The notes: generated by a model not told the origin, from the sequence alone. A stretch of 64,000 nucleotides of DNA from Cellulomonas sp. Y8 (GCF_008033115.1 NZ_CP041203.1:1116001-1180000); one strand, 5' to 3'; shown: positions 1 through 8,191, numbered from the stretch's first letter. Numbers and translations: made by a program.

Positions 1-628
1 GCCCGGCGATGATCGCGGTGTGCCCGGTCGGGCCGCCCTCCTCGGTGACGAGGGCGAGCACGCGCTCGAGGTCGAGCGCGGCGGTGTCGGCCGGCGCGAG
101 GTCGAGGGCGACGACCACGGACGGCTCGCGGAGCTCGGGCACCCCGGGCGCCGGCAGCCCGGCGAGCCGGGAGACGACCCGGTCCCGGACGCTGCGCAGG
201 TCGGTGACCCGCTCGGCGAGGTAGCCGCCCGCCTGCTCGAACATCGCGGCGAAGGTGCCGACCACGGCGTCGATCGCCGCGACCGGGGGCTCGCCGCCGC
301 GGACCCGGCCGAGCACCTGGTCCCGCAGGGCGGGGTCGTCGGCCATCATCGCGGTCGCGCCCAGCACCTCGGCGACCGTGCCCGTGGCGCGGGCCGCCTG
401 CTCGCGCAGCCCGTCGCCCACCGCCGCGAAGGCGGCGGCCACGGCGTCGGGCAGCTCGTCGGCCGGCACCGGCCCGCCGTCCCGGAGCACCGGGGCGTCG
501 CCGGGCACGGCCGGGACGGGGCGCACCCGCACCACCGGGCCGACGGCGACGCGGCGGCCGACGCCCACCCCCTGGAGCACCGTCCCGGCGGCGGGCGGTG
601 CGGTCGTCTCGGTTCGCGTGTCGGTCAT
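1..628 (-). CDS. ptsI: PTS enzyme I, N-terminal part (runs off the window)
   Basis: This is phosphoenolpyruvate-protein phosphotransferase, the cytoplasmic enzyme that takes phosphate from PEP onto a histidine and passes it to HPr for sugar uptake. About 209 codons are visible from the ATG at 628. A purine-rich GGGGAG lies about 10 nt upstream. The last visible residues read GGPTGHTAIIAG, which matches the enzyme I active-site block; the phosphorylated histidine would be codon 203 (bases 20-22). The PEP-binding barrel lies outside the window. It follows the fructose operon on the same strand but behind a strong hairpin (688-715), so it may have its own promoter or be read through at reduced level. 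Confidence 0.9.
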   Translation of the reverse strand, partial: MTDTRTETTAPPAAGTVLQGVGVGRRVAVGPVVRVRPVPAVPGDAPVLRDGGPVPADELPDAVAAAFAAVGDGLREQAARATGTVAEVLGATAMMADDPALRDQVLGRVRGGEPPVAAIDAVVGTFAAMFEQAGGYLAERVTDLRSVRDRVVSRLAGLPAPGVPELREPSVVVALDLAPADTAALDLERVLALVTEEGGPTGHTAIIAG

Positions 629-687
629 GGTGCGAGCGTCTCCCCGTCGAGATCGGTCTGTGAAGGGGCGGAGGTCCCGCCCCGGGC

Positions 688-715
688 GTCCCCGGGCCGC
701 GGCGGGCCCGGGGAC
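688..715 (-). terminator. Hairpin terminator after the fructose operon
   Basis: An 11-bp perfect GC stem (688-698 with 705-715) and a 6-nt loop lie 12 nt past the fruA stop codon and before ptsI. No T-run follows, as is usual at this GC content. Confidence 0.7.
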
Positions 716-727
716 ACCAGGATGCCG

Positions 728-2290
728 TCAGGCGACGGCGGGCTGGGCGGCGGTCGGCGCGGTCGCGGCGGCCGCGGCGTCGGCCTCCCGCTCGGCCTCG
801 ACCAGCGGGCTCGGTCGCAGCCCCTTGAGCACGACCACGATGCCCGCGGTCACCACGGTGCCGACCGCGACCGCCAGGAGGAACCCGAGCGCGTCCGAGA
901 TGAGCGGCAGCACCCAGATGCCGCCGTGCGGCGCCCGCAGCCCCGAGCCGACCGCCATCGTGATCGCGCCGGCGGCGCTGGACCCGACGACCGAGGACAC
1001 GATGACCCGCCACGGGTCGGCCGCGGCGAACGGGATCGCGCCCTCGGAGATGAACGACAGGCCGAGCAGCCAGGCGGCCTTGCCGTTCTCCCGCTCGGCG
1101 TGCGTGAACAGCGCCTTGCGGACGACGGTCGCCAGGGCCATCGCCAGCGGGGCGACCATGCCCGCCGCCATCACCGCCGCCATGATCCGGTATTGCACGG
1201 CGTCCCCGGTCAGCCCCTCGGTCGCCAGGCCGGTCACCGCGAAGGTGTACGCGACCTTGTTGATCGGGCCGCCGAGGTCGAAGCCCATCATCGCGCCGAG
1301 CAGCGCGCCCATGAGCACGAGGTTCGAGCCGGACAGCCCGTTGAGCCAGTTCGTCAGCCCGTCCATCACGTCAGCGATCGGCCTACCGATGACCACGAAC
1401 ATGAGGAAGCCGGTGACCAGCGAGGACAGCAGCGGCGTCACCACGACGGGCATCACGCCGCGCACGCCCTTCGGCACCCGCCACCGGCTGATCCACAGCG
1501 CGAGGAAACCGCCGACGAACCCGGTGACCAGGCCGCCGAGGAAGCCCGCGCCGATCACCACGGAGATCGCGCCGCCGACGAAGCCGGGCACCAGGCCGGG
1601 CCGGTCGGCGATCGCGTACGCGATGAACCCGGACAGCACCGCCACGAGGAACCCGAACGCGGCCGCACCGGTCTGGTAGAGCAGCACCGCCCAGTCCTGG
1701 CCGGAGGTGATGCTGAACGAGGTGATCAGGTCCTCGACCGGCACCGCGGTCACCGCGACCGGCCCCTCGTTCCCGGGCCAGGCCGCCTGCGCGATCATGA
1801 AGCCGAGGGCGATGAGGATCCCGCCGGCGGCGACGAACGGGATCATGTACGACACGCCCGTCATCAGCCACTGCCGGATCCGGGTGCCGACGCCCGCGTT
1901 GGGGTCGACCTTGACCGCGGGGCGCGGGGCCCCGCCGGCGGTGGGTGCGGCGCCCGCCGCTGCGGCGTCCGCCGCGGGCACACCCGCCTCGACCGCCGCG
2001 ACGGCCTGGGCGAGCACGCCGTTCGGGTCGTGCACCGCCTTCTTCACGCCGACGTCGACGAACGGCTTGCCGGCGAACCGGTCCTTCGCCTGGACCTCGA
2101 GGTCCGCGGCGTAGATCACGCCGTCGGCGGCGGCGATGATCGCCGGGTCCAGCGGGGTCGAGCCAGCAGCGCCCTGCGTCTCGACGTGCACCTCGTGGCC
2201 GGCAGCCTTGCCGGCCTGCTCGAGGGCCTCCGCGGCCATGTACGTGTGGGCGATCCCCGTGGGGCACGAGGACACGGCGACGAACTTCAT
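728..2290 (-). CDS. fruA: Fructose PTS EIIBC permease
   Basis: This 520-residue membrane protein imports fructose and phosphorylates it to fructose 1-phosphate. Residues 1-100 are a fructose-type EIIB domain; the start SSCPTGIAHT contains the phosphocysteine, Cys9. An Ala/Pro linker covers roughly 100-130. From about 135 to 490 there is an EIIC domain with many hydrophobic segments and the GGPINKVAY and GAIPFAAADP blocks typical of the fructose/mannitol EIIC family. The start codon overlaps the stop of the upstream EIIA gene (ATGA), so the two are translationally coupled. The EIIA domain is a separate protein here, not fused. Confidence 0.95.
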   Translation of the reverse strand: MKFVAVSSCPTGIAHTYMAAEALEQAGKAAGHEVHVETQGAAGSTPLDPAIIAAADGVIYAADLEVQAKDRFAGKPFVDVGVKKAVHDPNGVLAQAVAAVEAGVPAADAAAAGAAPTAGGAPRPAVKVDPNAGVGTRIRQWLMTGVSYMIPFVAAGGILIALGFMIAQAAWPGNEGPVAVTAVPVEDLITSFSITSGQDWAVLLYQTGAAAFGFLVAVLSGFIAYAIADRPGLVPGFVGGAISVVIGAGFLGGLVTGFVGGFLALWISRWRVPKGVRGVMPVVVTPLLSSLVTGFLMFVVIGRPIADVMDGLTNWLNGLSGSNLVLMGALLGAMMGFDLGGPINKVAYTFAVTGLATEGLTGDAVQYRIMAAVMAAGMVAPLAMALATVVRKALFTHAERENGKAAWLLGLSFISEGAIPFAAADPWRVIVSSVVGSSAAGAITMAVGSGLRAPHGGIWVLPLISDALGFLLAVAVGTVVTAGIVVVLKGLRPSPLVEAEREADAAAAATAPTAAQPAVA

Positions 2291-2742
2291 GACGGCACCA
2301 CCTCTCGCTGGACGATGTCGGCCACCGTCGCCGCGTCGGGCGCGTCGAGCAGCGACTGCCGGAACGACTCGTGCACCAGCCGGCGGGCGAGCGCGGCCAG
2401 GATCTGCAGGTGGTCGGCGTCCCCGCCCGCGGGTGCGGCGATGAGGAACACCAGGCGGGCCGGCCCGTCCGGGGCACCCCAGTCGACGGGCTCCCGGAGC
2501 TTGCCGACCGCGAGGCTCGGGGCGGACACGTGCTCGGACCGGGCGTGCGGCAGGCCGACGCCGCCGGGCATGCCGGTGGCCATCTGCGCCTCGCGGGCGC
2601 GGACATCGGCGTGGAAGCCCTCGGCGTCGGTCACCCGGCCCGCGGCGGCGAGCAGGGCGATGAGCTGGCGGGTCGCGTCGTCGCGGTCGGCCGCGGCCAG
2701 GTCGACGCCGACGAGGTCGGCGGAGGTCAGGGGCAGGCTCAT
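2287..2742 (-). CDS. Fructose PTS EIIA component
   Basis: This 151-residue cytoplasmic protein accepts phosphate from HPr and passes it to the EIIB cysteine of the neighbouring permease. It is a PTS_EIIA_2 (fructose/mannitol) domain over most of its length. GGVGLPHARSEHV carries the phosphorylated His66. I chose the ATG at 2742 because it lies 2 nt after the fruK stop and begins with the expected N-terminus. Longer in-frame extensions run into the fruK reading frame and look spurious. Its stop overlaps the fruA start by 4 nt. Confidence 0.93.
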   Translation of the reverse strand: MSLPLTSADLVGVDLAAADRDDATRQLIALLAAAGRVTDAEGFHADVRAREAQMATGMPGGVGLPHARSEHVSAPSLAVGKLREPVDWGAPDGPARLVFLIAAPAGGDADHLQILAALARRLVHESFRQSLLDAPDAATVADIVQREVVPS

Positions 2743-2744
2743 GG

Positions 2745-3710
2745 TCAGAGCTCCTTCAGCGCGAGGGCGGGGTCGGGGTCGGCCACCAGGGCGACCTCGT
2801 CGGGTCGGACGTCGGACGGGCGCGGGACCGCGCTGCCCGGGAGCAGGACGGCGGCGCGGCCCCAGGCGACCGCGCGGCGCAGCCGGTCCGGGGGCGGGCC
2901 GTCGGCCGCGAGGTAGCCGGCGAGGGTCGAGTCCCCCGCGCCGACCGTGGACACGGGGACCAGGCCCGGGCCGCCGGCCCACCAGGAGCCCCCGTCCGCG
3001 ACCAGGAGCGCGCCGTGCGCGCCGAGGCTGACCAGCACGGCGGCGGTGCCGAGGGCCTGGACCGCCCGCGCGGCCGCGAGGACGTCGCCGACGGTCACGA
3101 GCTCGTGGCCCGCGAGCTCGGCGAGCTCCTCGTCGTTGGGCTTCACCAGCGCGAGGCCGCCGTGCCGGACGGCGGCGGCGAACGGGGCGCCCGAGGTGTC
3201 CAGCACGACCGGGACGCCGTGCCGCGCACCCAGGTCGGCGACGGCGGTGAAGAAGTCGTCGCCCAGCCCGGCCGGCAGGCTGCCCGCCGCGACCACGGCG
3301 GTCGCCCCGGCGAGCTCGGACTCCACCGCGGCGAGCAGCGCCGCGACCTCGTCGGGGGTCAGGGCGGCGCCCGGCGCGTTGATCTTGGTCGTCGCGCCGC
3401 TCGACTCGGTGAGCGTGATGTTGGACCGGGTGTCGCCGGCGACGGGCACGGGCCGCGCGTCGACGCCCTGCGCGGCGAGCAGCGCGACGACCTGCGCGCC
3501 GTCCGGCCCGCCGGACGGCATGACCGCCCGGGACGCGACGCCGTGCGCGGCGAGCGCGCGGGACACGTTGATGCCCTTGCCCCCGGGGTGCAGGTGGGTG
3601 GCCGCGGCGCGGTTCACCTCGCCGACCGCGAGCCGCTCGAGGTGCAGCGCGCGGTCCAGGCTCGGGTTCGGGGTGAGCGTGACGACGCGCGGCGCGCCCC
3701 CGGCGGTCAT
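2745..3710 (-). CDS. fruK: 1-phosphofructokinase
   Basis: This 321-residue PfkB-family kinase converts fructose 1-phosphate to fructose 1,6-bisphosphate with ATP. The N-terminus TLTPNPSLDRALHL and the GGKGINVSRAL motif are classic for 1-phosphofructokinase. The C-terminal VGAGDSTLAGYL block contains the catalytic aspartate and anion hole. Its ATG overlaps the fruR stop (ATGA at 3707-3710), and the next gene follows 2 nt after its stop. The four genes therefore look like a tightly coupled operon that brings fructose into glycolysis. Confidence 0.95.
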   Translation of the reverse strand: MTAGGAPRVVTLTPNPSLDRALHLERLAVGEVNRAAATHLHPGGKGINVSRALAAHGVASRAVMPSGGPDGAQVVALLAAQGVDARPVPVAGDTRSNITLTESSGATTKINAPGAALTPDEVAALLAAVESELAGATAVVAAGSLPAGLGDDFFTAVADLGARHGVPVVLDTSGAPFAAAVRHGGLALVKPNDEELAELAGHELVTVGDVLAAARAVQALGTAAVLVSLGAHGALLVADGGSWWAGGPGLVPVSTVGAGDSTLAGYLAADGPPPDRLRRAVAWGRAAVLLPGSAVPRPSDVRPDEVALVADPDPALALKEL

Positions 3711-4468
3711 GCGCGCACCACCCGCGTGCCGGCGGCCTCGACCTCGTCCGCGAGCTCGGGCATCACCCCGGAGTCGGTGACGAGCGTGTCGACCTGCTCC
3801 AGCGACGCCACGTGCGCGAAGTCCGCGCGGCCGAGCTTGGTGTGGTCGGCCAGCACGACCGTGCGCCGCGCCGCGGTCACGAGCGCCCGCTTCACGGCGG
3901 CCTCCGCGAGGTCCGGCGTGGTCAGGCCGTGCTCGACGCTCAGGCCGTTGGTGCCGAGGAAGGCCGTGTCCACGTGGATGTCCGCGAGCTCGCGCAGCGC
4001 CCAGGTGCCGACCGCCGCGAGCGTCCGGCCGCGGACCGTGCCGCCGACCAGGTGCAGCGTGATGCCGGGCCGGGTCGCGAGCACCGTCGCGACCGGCAGC
4101 GCGTGCGTGACGACGGTGAGCTCGCGGTCCGTCGGCAGCAGCTCCGCCAGCCGGACCGTGGTGGTGCCCGCGTCGAGGATGATCGCGCCGCCGGCCGGCA
4201 GCTCCTCCAGCGCGGCCTTGGCGATCCGGTCCTTCTCCCCCGACAGCAGGCCCTCGCGCTGCGCCAGGCCGGGCTCGAAGCCGAGCTGCTCCACCGGGAT
4301 CGCACCGCCGTGCACCCGGCGGACCAGCCCGTGCCGCTCGAGGACGGTGAGGTCGCGGCGCACGGTCTCCGGCGTGACGTCGAGGGTGGTCGCGAGCGAG
4401 GCGACGTCCACGCGCCCGTCCCGTCGCGCGGCCGCCAGGATCTGCTGCTGGCGCTCCGTTGCGTACAC
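3707..4468 (-). CDS. fruR: DeoR-family regulator of the fructose operon
   Basis: This 253-residue DeoR/GlpR repressor has an N-terminal winged helix (residues 1-57; VYATERQQQILAAARRDGRV, then TPETVRRDLTVLERHGLVRR) and a C-terminal sugar-phosphate sensing domain with the DAGTTT and HTLPVA-like signatures of the family. The preferred start is GTG at 4468, with GGAGG about 5 nt upstream. An upstream in-frame ATG would add about 38 unrelated Pro/Gly/Arg-rich residues. It is the first gene of the fru operon, so it is probably autoregulated. By family, the ligand is likely fructose 1-phosphate; that is inference. Confidence 0.9.
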   Translation of the reverse strand: MYATERQQQILAAARRDGRVDVASLATTLDVTPETVRRDLTVLERHGLVRRVHGGAIPVEQLGFEPGLAQREGLLSGEKDRIAKAALEELPAGGAIILDAGTTTVRLAELLPTDRELTVVTHALPVATVLATRPGITLHLVGGTVRGRTLAAVGTWALRELADIHVDTAFLGTNGLSVEHGLTTPDLAEAAVKRALVTAARRTVVLADHTKLGRADFAHVASLEQVDTLVTDSGVMPELADEVEAAGTRVVRA

Positions 4469-4560
4469 GTCGCCTCCGTCGGGTCCGGGTCGTCTGCACG
4501 GCCGACCCGGGCGCCGAGGGGGCCCGGCGCTGGGCGGCTGCGCGATCCAGCATGCCGCAG

Positions 4561-4617
4561 TCGGACACGGAAACGCAAGCAATCAAACCGACTCGGACTC
4601 AAACACGAACGAAACGG
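4561..4617 (-). promoter_or_regulatory. Candidate FruR promoter/operator region
   Basis: This is an unusually A-rich block in a very GC-rich context, about 95-150 nt upstream of the fruR GTG. Read on the minus strand it has two GTTTGA copies (4599-4604 and 4583-4588, 16 bp apart) flanked by two CGTTTC copies (4611-4616 and 4570-4575). Repeated T-rich short motifs are typical of DeoR-family operators. No convincing -35/-10 pair could be fixed. Confidence 0.45.
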
Positions 4618-4664
4618 GCATCCGCCCACGCCCGGGACCCGCGCCCGAGCCTCGAGTGGACCGG

Positions 4665-4716
4665 GGTGGAGCGTTCTGCCCGACACGCCGGGGTGTGCCG
4701 GGCAGAACGCTCCACC
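4665..4716. repeat. Long inverted repeat, 18-bp arms
   Basis: The arms at 4665-4682 and 4699-4716 are perfect reverse complements with a 16-nt spacer. The spacer itself continues the pairing after one A-C mismatch. It lies between the guaB3 terminator and the fruR operator region. It could be a second terminator or a binding site; the sequence does not decide. Confidence 0.6.
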
Positions 4717-4754
4717 TGCTTCCGGTGACGCGTGCCGCACGCCCCCCGACACGA

Positions 4755-4793
4755 CGAGGGCCGCGGCTCCCCCTCGGGGAGCCGCGGCCCTCG
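4755..4793 (-). terminator. Terminator of guaB3
   Basis: An 18-bp perfect stem (4755-4772 with 4776-4793) with a 3-nt CTC loop begins 18 nt past the guaB3 stop codon. Confidence 0.85.
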
Positions 4794-4810
4794 GTGCGCG
4801 GGTGCCGGCG

Positions 4811-5935
4811 TCAGCGCGGCTGGTACGGGGAGACCACGATCTCCACGCGCTGGAACTCCTTGACGTCCGAGTACCCGGTCGTCGCCATCGCCCGACGCAG
4901 CGCGCCGATGAGGTTGAGCGAGCCGTCGGCGGTGTGGCCCGGGCCGAACAGCACCTGCTCCAGCGTGCCCGCCTGGCCGACCTGCACCCGCTCGCCGCGC
5001 GGCAGGTGCGGGTGGTGCGCCTCCGGGCCCCAGTGCCAGCCGCCGCCGGGGGCGTCGGTCGCGCGGGCCAGCGCGGCGCCGAGCATGACCGCGTCCGCGC
5101 CGCAGGCGATCGCCTTCACCAGGTCGCCCGAGCGCCCCACGCCGCCGTCGGCGATGACGTGCACGTACCGGCCGCCCGACTCGTCGAGGTAGTCCCGGCG
5201 CGCGGCCGCGACGTCCGCGACCGCGGTCGCCATCGGGGCGTGGATGCCCAGCGACACCCGGGTGGTGTGCGCCGCGCCGCCGCCGAACCCGACGAGCACG
5301 CCTGCCGCGCCCGTGCGCATGAGGTGCAGCGCGGCGGTGTAGGTCGACGCGCCGCCGACGATCACGGGCACGTCGAGCTCGTAGATGAACCGCTTGAGGT
5401 TGAGCGGCTCCGCGCGGCCGGACACGTGCTCGGCCGACACCGTGGTGCCGCGGATGACGAACAGGTCGACGCCCGCGTCGACGACGTCCTTCCAGAACTC
5501 CTGCGTGCGCTGCGGCGACAGCGCGCCGGCGACCGTCACGCCGGCGTCGCGGACCTCGCCGACCCGGCGGCGGATCAGCTCGGGCTGGATCGGGGCGGAG
5601 TAGATCTCCTGCATCCGGGCGGTCGCCTCGGCGGCCGGCAGCTCGGCGATCTGCGCCAGCAGCGGCTCCGGGTCCTCGTACCGGGTCCACAGGCCCTCGA
5701 GGTCGAGCACGCCCAAGCCGCCCGCGCGGCCCAGCGCGACCGCGGTCGCGGGGCTCATCACGGAGTCCATCGGCGCCGCCAGCACCGGCAGGTCGAAGTG
5801 GTACGCGTCGATCTGCCAGCCGACGGACACCTCCTCGGGGTCCCGGGTGCGCCGGGAGGGCACCACGGCGACGTCGTCGAAGGAGAATGCGCGCCGTCCC
5901 CGCTTGCCGCGGCCGATCTCGATCTCGTTGCTCAC
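4811..5935 (-). CDS. guaB3: GuaB3-family IMP dehydrogenase-related protein
   Basis: This 374-residue protein has the IMPDH/GMP reductase barrel but no CBS pair. The N-terminus FSFDDVAVVPSRRTRDPEEV and the LAAPMDSVMSPATAVALGR block are hallmarks of the GuaB3 group found beside guaB in actinobacteria. The substrate region includes VIADGGVGRSGDL and a C-terminal GTLEQVLFGPGHTADGSLN. The expected role is purine nucleotide interconversion, but the exact reaction in actinobacteria cannot be read from sequence. The GTG start at 5935 has a TAGCCT hexamer 6 nt upstream and no Shine-Dalgarno, so the mRNA may be leaderless. guaB itself lies 3.6 kb away on the same strand. Confidence 0.9.
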   Translation of the reverse strand: MSNEIEIGRGKRGRRAFSFDDVAVVPSRRTRDPEEVSVGWQIDAYHFDLPVLAAPMDSVMSPATAVALGRAGGLGVLDLEGLWTRYEDPEPLLAQIAELPAAEATARMQEIYSAPIQPELIRRRVGEVRDAGVTVAGALSPQRTQEFWKDVVDAGVDLFVIRGTTVSAEHVSGRAEPLNLKRFIYELDVPVIVGGASTYTAALHLMRTGAAGVLVGFGGGAAHTTRVSLGIHAPMATAVADVAAARRDYLDESGGRYVHVIADGGVGRSGDLVKAIACGADAVMLGAALARATDAPGGGWHWGPEAHHPHLPRGERVQVGQAGTLEQVLFGPGHTADGSLNLIGALRRAMATTGYSDVKEFQRVEIVVSPYQPR

Positions 5936-5941
5936 CGGGAC

Positions 5942-5947
5942 AGGCTA
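5942..5947 (-). promoter_or_regulatory. Candidate -10 box of guaB3 (leaderless)
   Basis: TAGCCT on the minus strand ends 6 nt before the GTG start. No clear -35 box is visible. Confidence 0.45.
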
Positions 5948-5966
5948 CCGGCGCGGGCGCACGACG

Positions 5967-5997
5967 CGGGCCCCGCCGCGGCGCGCGACGGGGCCCG
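5967..5997 (-). terminator. Hairpin after the PfpI-type gene
   Basis: A 9-bp stem (5967-5975 with 5989-5997), shortly after the stop at 6013 and before guaB3. Confidence 0.5.
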
Positions 5998-6012
5998 GGT
6001 GGGTGGTGCGGC

Positions 6013-6567
6013 TCAGCCCGCGACCGCGTCCACGACCGCCGCGCTGAACGCCGGCAGGTCGTCCGGGTTGCGGGACGTGATCAGCGTGGCGCCGGCGGCC
6101 TGCGACACGACGACCTCCTCGTCGACCCAGGTGGCGCCGGCGTTCCGGAGGTCGGTGGCGAGGCTCGGGTACGAGGTGAGCGTGACGCCGTCCACGACGC
6201 CGGCCTCGATGAGGGTCCAGGGGCCGTGGCAGATCGCGGCCACCGGCTTGCCGGCACCGAGGACGGCCTTCACGAGCGCCTGCGCGTCCTCCTGGGTGCG
6301 GAGGGTGTCGGCGTTCACCGTGCCGCCGGGGATGACGAGCGCGTCGATGTCGTCCGCGGACACCTGGTCGAGCGTGCGGTCGACCGGGTACTCGCCGCCC
6401 GGGTCGAGGTCGTTGTTCACCGCGCGGACGGTGCCGGCCTCGGCGGACACGAGGACGGGGGTGCCGCCCTCGTCGGCGACGGCCTTCCAGGGCGTGGTGA
6501 GCTCGGGCTCCTCGATGCCCTTCGAGCTGGTGAGGAACGCGACGGTGCGGCCGGTCAGGCGGGCCAT
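6013..6567 (-). CDS. DJ-1/PfpI-family type 1 glutamine amidotransferase-like protein
   Basis: This 184-residue single-domain protein of the DJ-1/PfpI superfamily has the nucleophile-elbow cysteine in AAICHGPWTLIEA and the conserved VIPGG strand-turn. The ATG at 6567 is preceded by a good ribosome binding site (GGAAAGGAG); in-frame extension upstream gives low-quality sequence. Family members act as glyoxalases, deglycase-like enzymes or stress chaperones, and the substrate here is unknown. It is monocistronic, between guaB3 and a divergent exonuclease gene. Confidence 0.88.
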   Translation of the reverse strand: MARLTGRTVAFLTSSKGIEEPELTTPWKAVADEGGTPVLVSAEAGTVRAVNNDLDPGGEYPVDRTLDQVSADDIDALVIPGGTVNADTLRTQEDAQALVKAVLGAGKPVAAICHGPWTLIEAGVVDGVTLTSYPSLATDLRNAGATWVDEEVVVSQAAGATLITSRNPDDLPAFSAAVVDAVAG

Positions 6568-6730
6568 GACGACTCCTTTCCGTGGGGCTCCCCGCGGTCC
6601 GCGGGGTCTGCCTCCACCCTCACCCGGACGGCCGCCGGTCGCATCCGGGCCGGGCCACACGCCGCGCGGGGTCCCCGGGAGCGTCGGTGGCCGGTGCGAT
6701 GCTGGCCGCGCAGGAAGGAGAGGGAGACGC

Positions 6731-7642
6731 ATGACCTGGACCGACGGGCCGCTGCTGGGGTTCGACACCGAGACCACCGGCGTGGACACCGACCACGACC
6801 GCATCGTGACGGCCGCGCTCGTCCGGCGGGACCGCGACGGCACCCACGTGCGCACCTGGCTCGTCGACCCCGGCGTCGAGATCCCCGAGGGCGCCAGCGC
6901 CATCCACGGCATCAGCACCGAGCACGCCCGGGCGCACGGCGTCGAACCGCGCGGGGCGCTGGACGAGATCGCCGCCGCCATCGCCGAGGCCGTCCGCGAG
7001 GGCGTGCCGGTCGTGGCCTACAACGCCTCCTTCGACCTGTGCCTCCTCGAGTCCGAGCTCCGCCGGCACGGCCTGCCGACCGTCGAGGACCGCCTCGACG
7101 GCGAGCTGCGCCCGGTCATCGACCCGCTCGTCCTCGACCGCGCCGAGGACCGGTACCGGTCCGGCAAGCGCAAGCTCGTGGACCTGTGCGGCGTCTACCA
7201 GGTGGTGGACACCGGCAGCCTGCACACCGCCGACGTCGACGTGGTGGCGACCCTCGACGTGCTGGAGCGGATCGTCGGGCGGTTCCCGCACCTGGGCGAC
7301 CTCGACCTGGTCTCGCTGCACGACTACCAGGTGACCGCGCACCGGGCGTGGGCCGAGGCGTTCAACGCCTGGCGCGCCGAGCGCGGGCACACCGGCCCCG
7401 GCGCGGAGTCGACGTGGCCGAGCCGCGCGGCGTCGCGGGCGGCGGCCGCCGCGGGGGCGCCGGGGACGGGCGCACCGCTCGAGCCGCTGCCGGCGCGCCG
7501 GAGCCGGCGCCCCAGACCGTCGCCGCCGCGCCGGCCGCCGCCGCGCACGTCGCCGCTCCCGTCGCCGCCGCGCCCGCGCCGAACCTCGCCGCCCGGGTCA
7601 CCGGGCGGATCGCCACCCAGCCCGCGCTCCCCGTCCGCGTGA
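6731..7642 (+). CDS. DnaQ-type 3'-5' exonuclease, tail frameshifted
   Basis: The first 240 residues are a DEDDh exonuclease: FDTETTGVD (motif I), NASFDLCLLE (motif II) and LHTADVD (motif III with catalytic His and Asp). This resembles the epsilon-like exonuclease domain that trims DNA 3' ends in repair. The ATG at 6731 follows AAGGAGAGGGAG. As read, the protein is 303 residues and ends in an improbable Arg/Pro/Ser-rich tail. In the frame one base back, from about 7485, the tail reads as an ordinary Ala/Pro linker (APQTVAAAPAAAAHVAAPVA) to a stop at 7719. A second shift would give a tail ending GRPIQDTLIA at 7727. One or two single-base losses near 7440-7690 are therefore likely. Confidence 0.85.
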   Translation: MTWTDGPLLGFDTETTGVDTDHDRIVTAALVRRDRDGTHVRTWLVDPGVEIPEGASAIHGISTEHARAHGVEPRGALDEIAAAIAEAVREGVPVVAYNASFDLCLLESELRRHGLPTVEDRLDGELRPVIDPLVLDRAEDRYRSGKRKLVDLCGVYQVVDTGSLHTADVDVVATLDVLERIVGRFPHLGDLDLVSLHDYQVTAHRAWAEAFNAWRAERGHTGPGAESTWPSRAASRAAAAAGAPGTGAPLEPLPARRSRRPRPSPPRRPPPRTSPLPSPPRPRRTSPPGSPGGSPPSPRSPSA

Positions 7643-7816
7643 CGCCGGAGCCGGTCGCCATCCGGCACGACCCGGCCGCGACCGCCGGTTCGCCGGCCGC
7701 CCGATCCAGGACACGCTGATCGCCTGACCTGCGTCGTTCGCCTGGGCGCAACGCCGCCCATGAGGTCGGGATCAGCGCAGCCGCGGGCCGCGCACACGAT
7801 CTCCCCATCCGACGCC

Positions 7817-7845
7817 GTGCCGATATCTCATCCATGAGTTAACGT
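7817..7845 (+). promoter_or_regulatory. Leaderless promoter with embedded palindrome before the XRE-MurA gene
   Basis: A -10 TAACGT (7840-7845) ends 7 nt before the GTG at 7853; a weak -35-like GTGCCG is at 7817-7822, spacing 17. Between them lies the dyad CTCAT-CC-ATGAG (7827-7838), well placed for an autorepressor. Confidence 0.5.
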
Positions 7846-7852
7846 CGTCGTC

Positions 7853-8191
7853 GTGACCCTGACCAACCCGACGACCGGAGCCGTCCCCACGGTGACCTCG
7901 TCCATCCCCGTCGTCACCCCCACCCTCCCCGAGCAGCTGGCCCACGTGGGCTCGCTGGTCCGGTCCGCGCGCCGCCACCGCGGCCTGACGCAGACCCAGC
8001 TCGCCGAGCTCCTCGGCACCAGCCAGTCCGCCGTGCACCGCATCGAGCAGGGCGCGCAGAACCTCAGCCTCGACATGCTGACCCGGATCGGCGCCGCGCT
8101 CGACTCCCCGATCGTCACCCTCGGCGGCCCGCAGCACACCCCCACCTGCGGGTGCGGGGCGGCGCGCAGCTGTCCGGCCGGCTCGACGTGA
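7853..8191 (+). CDS. XRE-type HTH part of a split XRE-MurA gene
   Basis: As read this is a 112-residue protein. Residues 30-85 are a Cro/C1-type helix-turn-helix (GSLVRSARRHRGLTQTQLAE, then GTSQSAVHRIEQG). After residue 95 the frame changes into a Cys/Arg tail that stops at 8191, while the MurA-like frame opens exactly here. Adding one C to the C5 run at 8139-8143 would join both into one 532-residue protein reading QHTPHLRVRGGAQLSG across the joint. The original gene was almost certainly a fusion of a DNA-binding domain to a MurA-like enzyme. Whether the break is real or an assembly error is unresolved. Confidence 0.8.
   Translation: MTLTNPTTGAVPTVTSSIPVVTPTLPEQLAHVGSLVRSARRHRGLTQTQLAELLGTSQSAVHRIEQGAQNLSLDMLTRIGAALDSPIVTLGGPQHTPTCGCGAARSCPAGST

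Noticed and set aside
3812..6730. Long plus-strand open frame upstream of the exonuclease
   Set aside because: It is antisense to fruR, guaB3 and the PfpI gene. The real gene starts at the ATG at 6731, which has a ribosome binding site and the DEDD motif.
7490..7642. Pro/Arg/Ser-rich tail as a genuine disordered domain of the exonuclease
   Set aside because: The neighbouring frame has better codon and amino-acid usage, so a frameshift explains it more simply.
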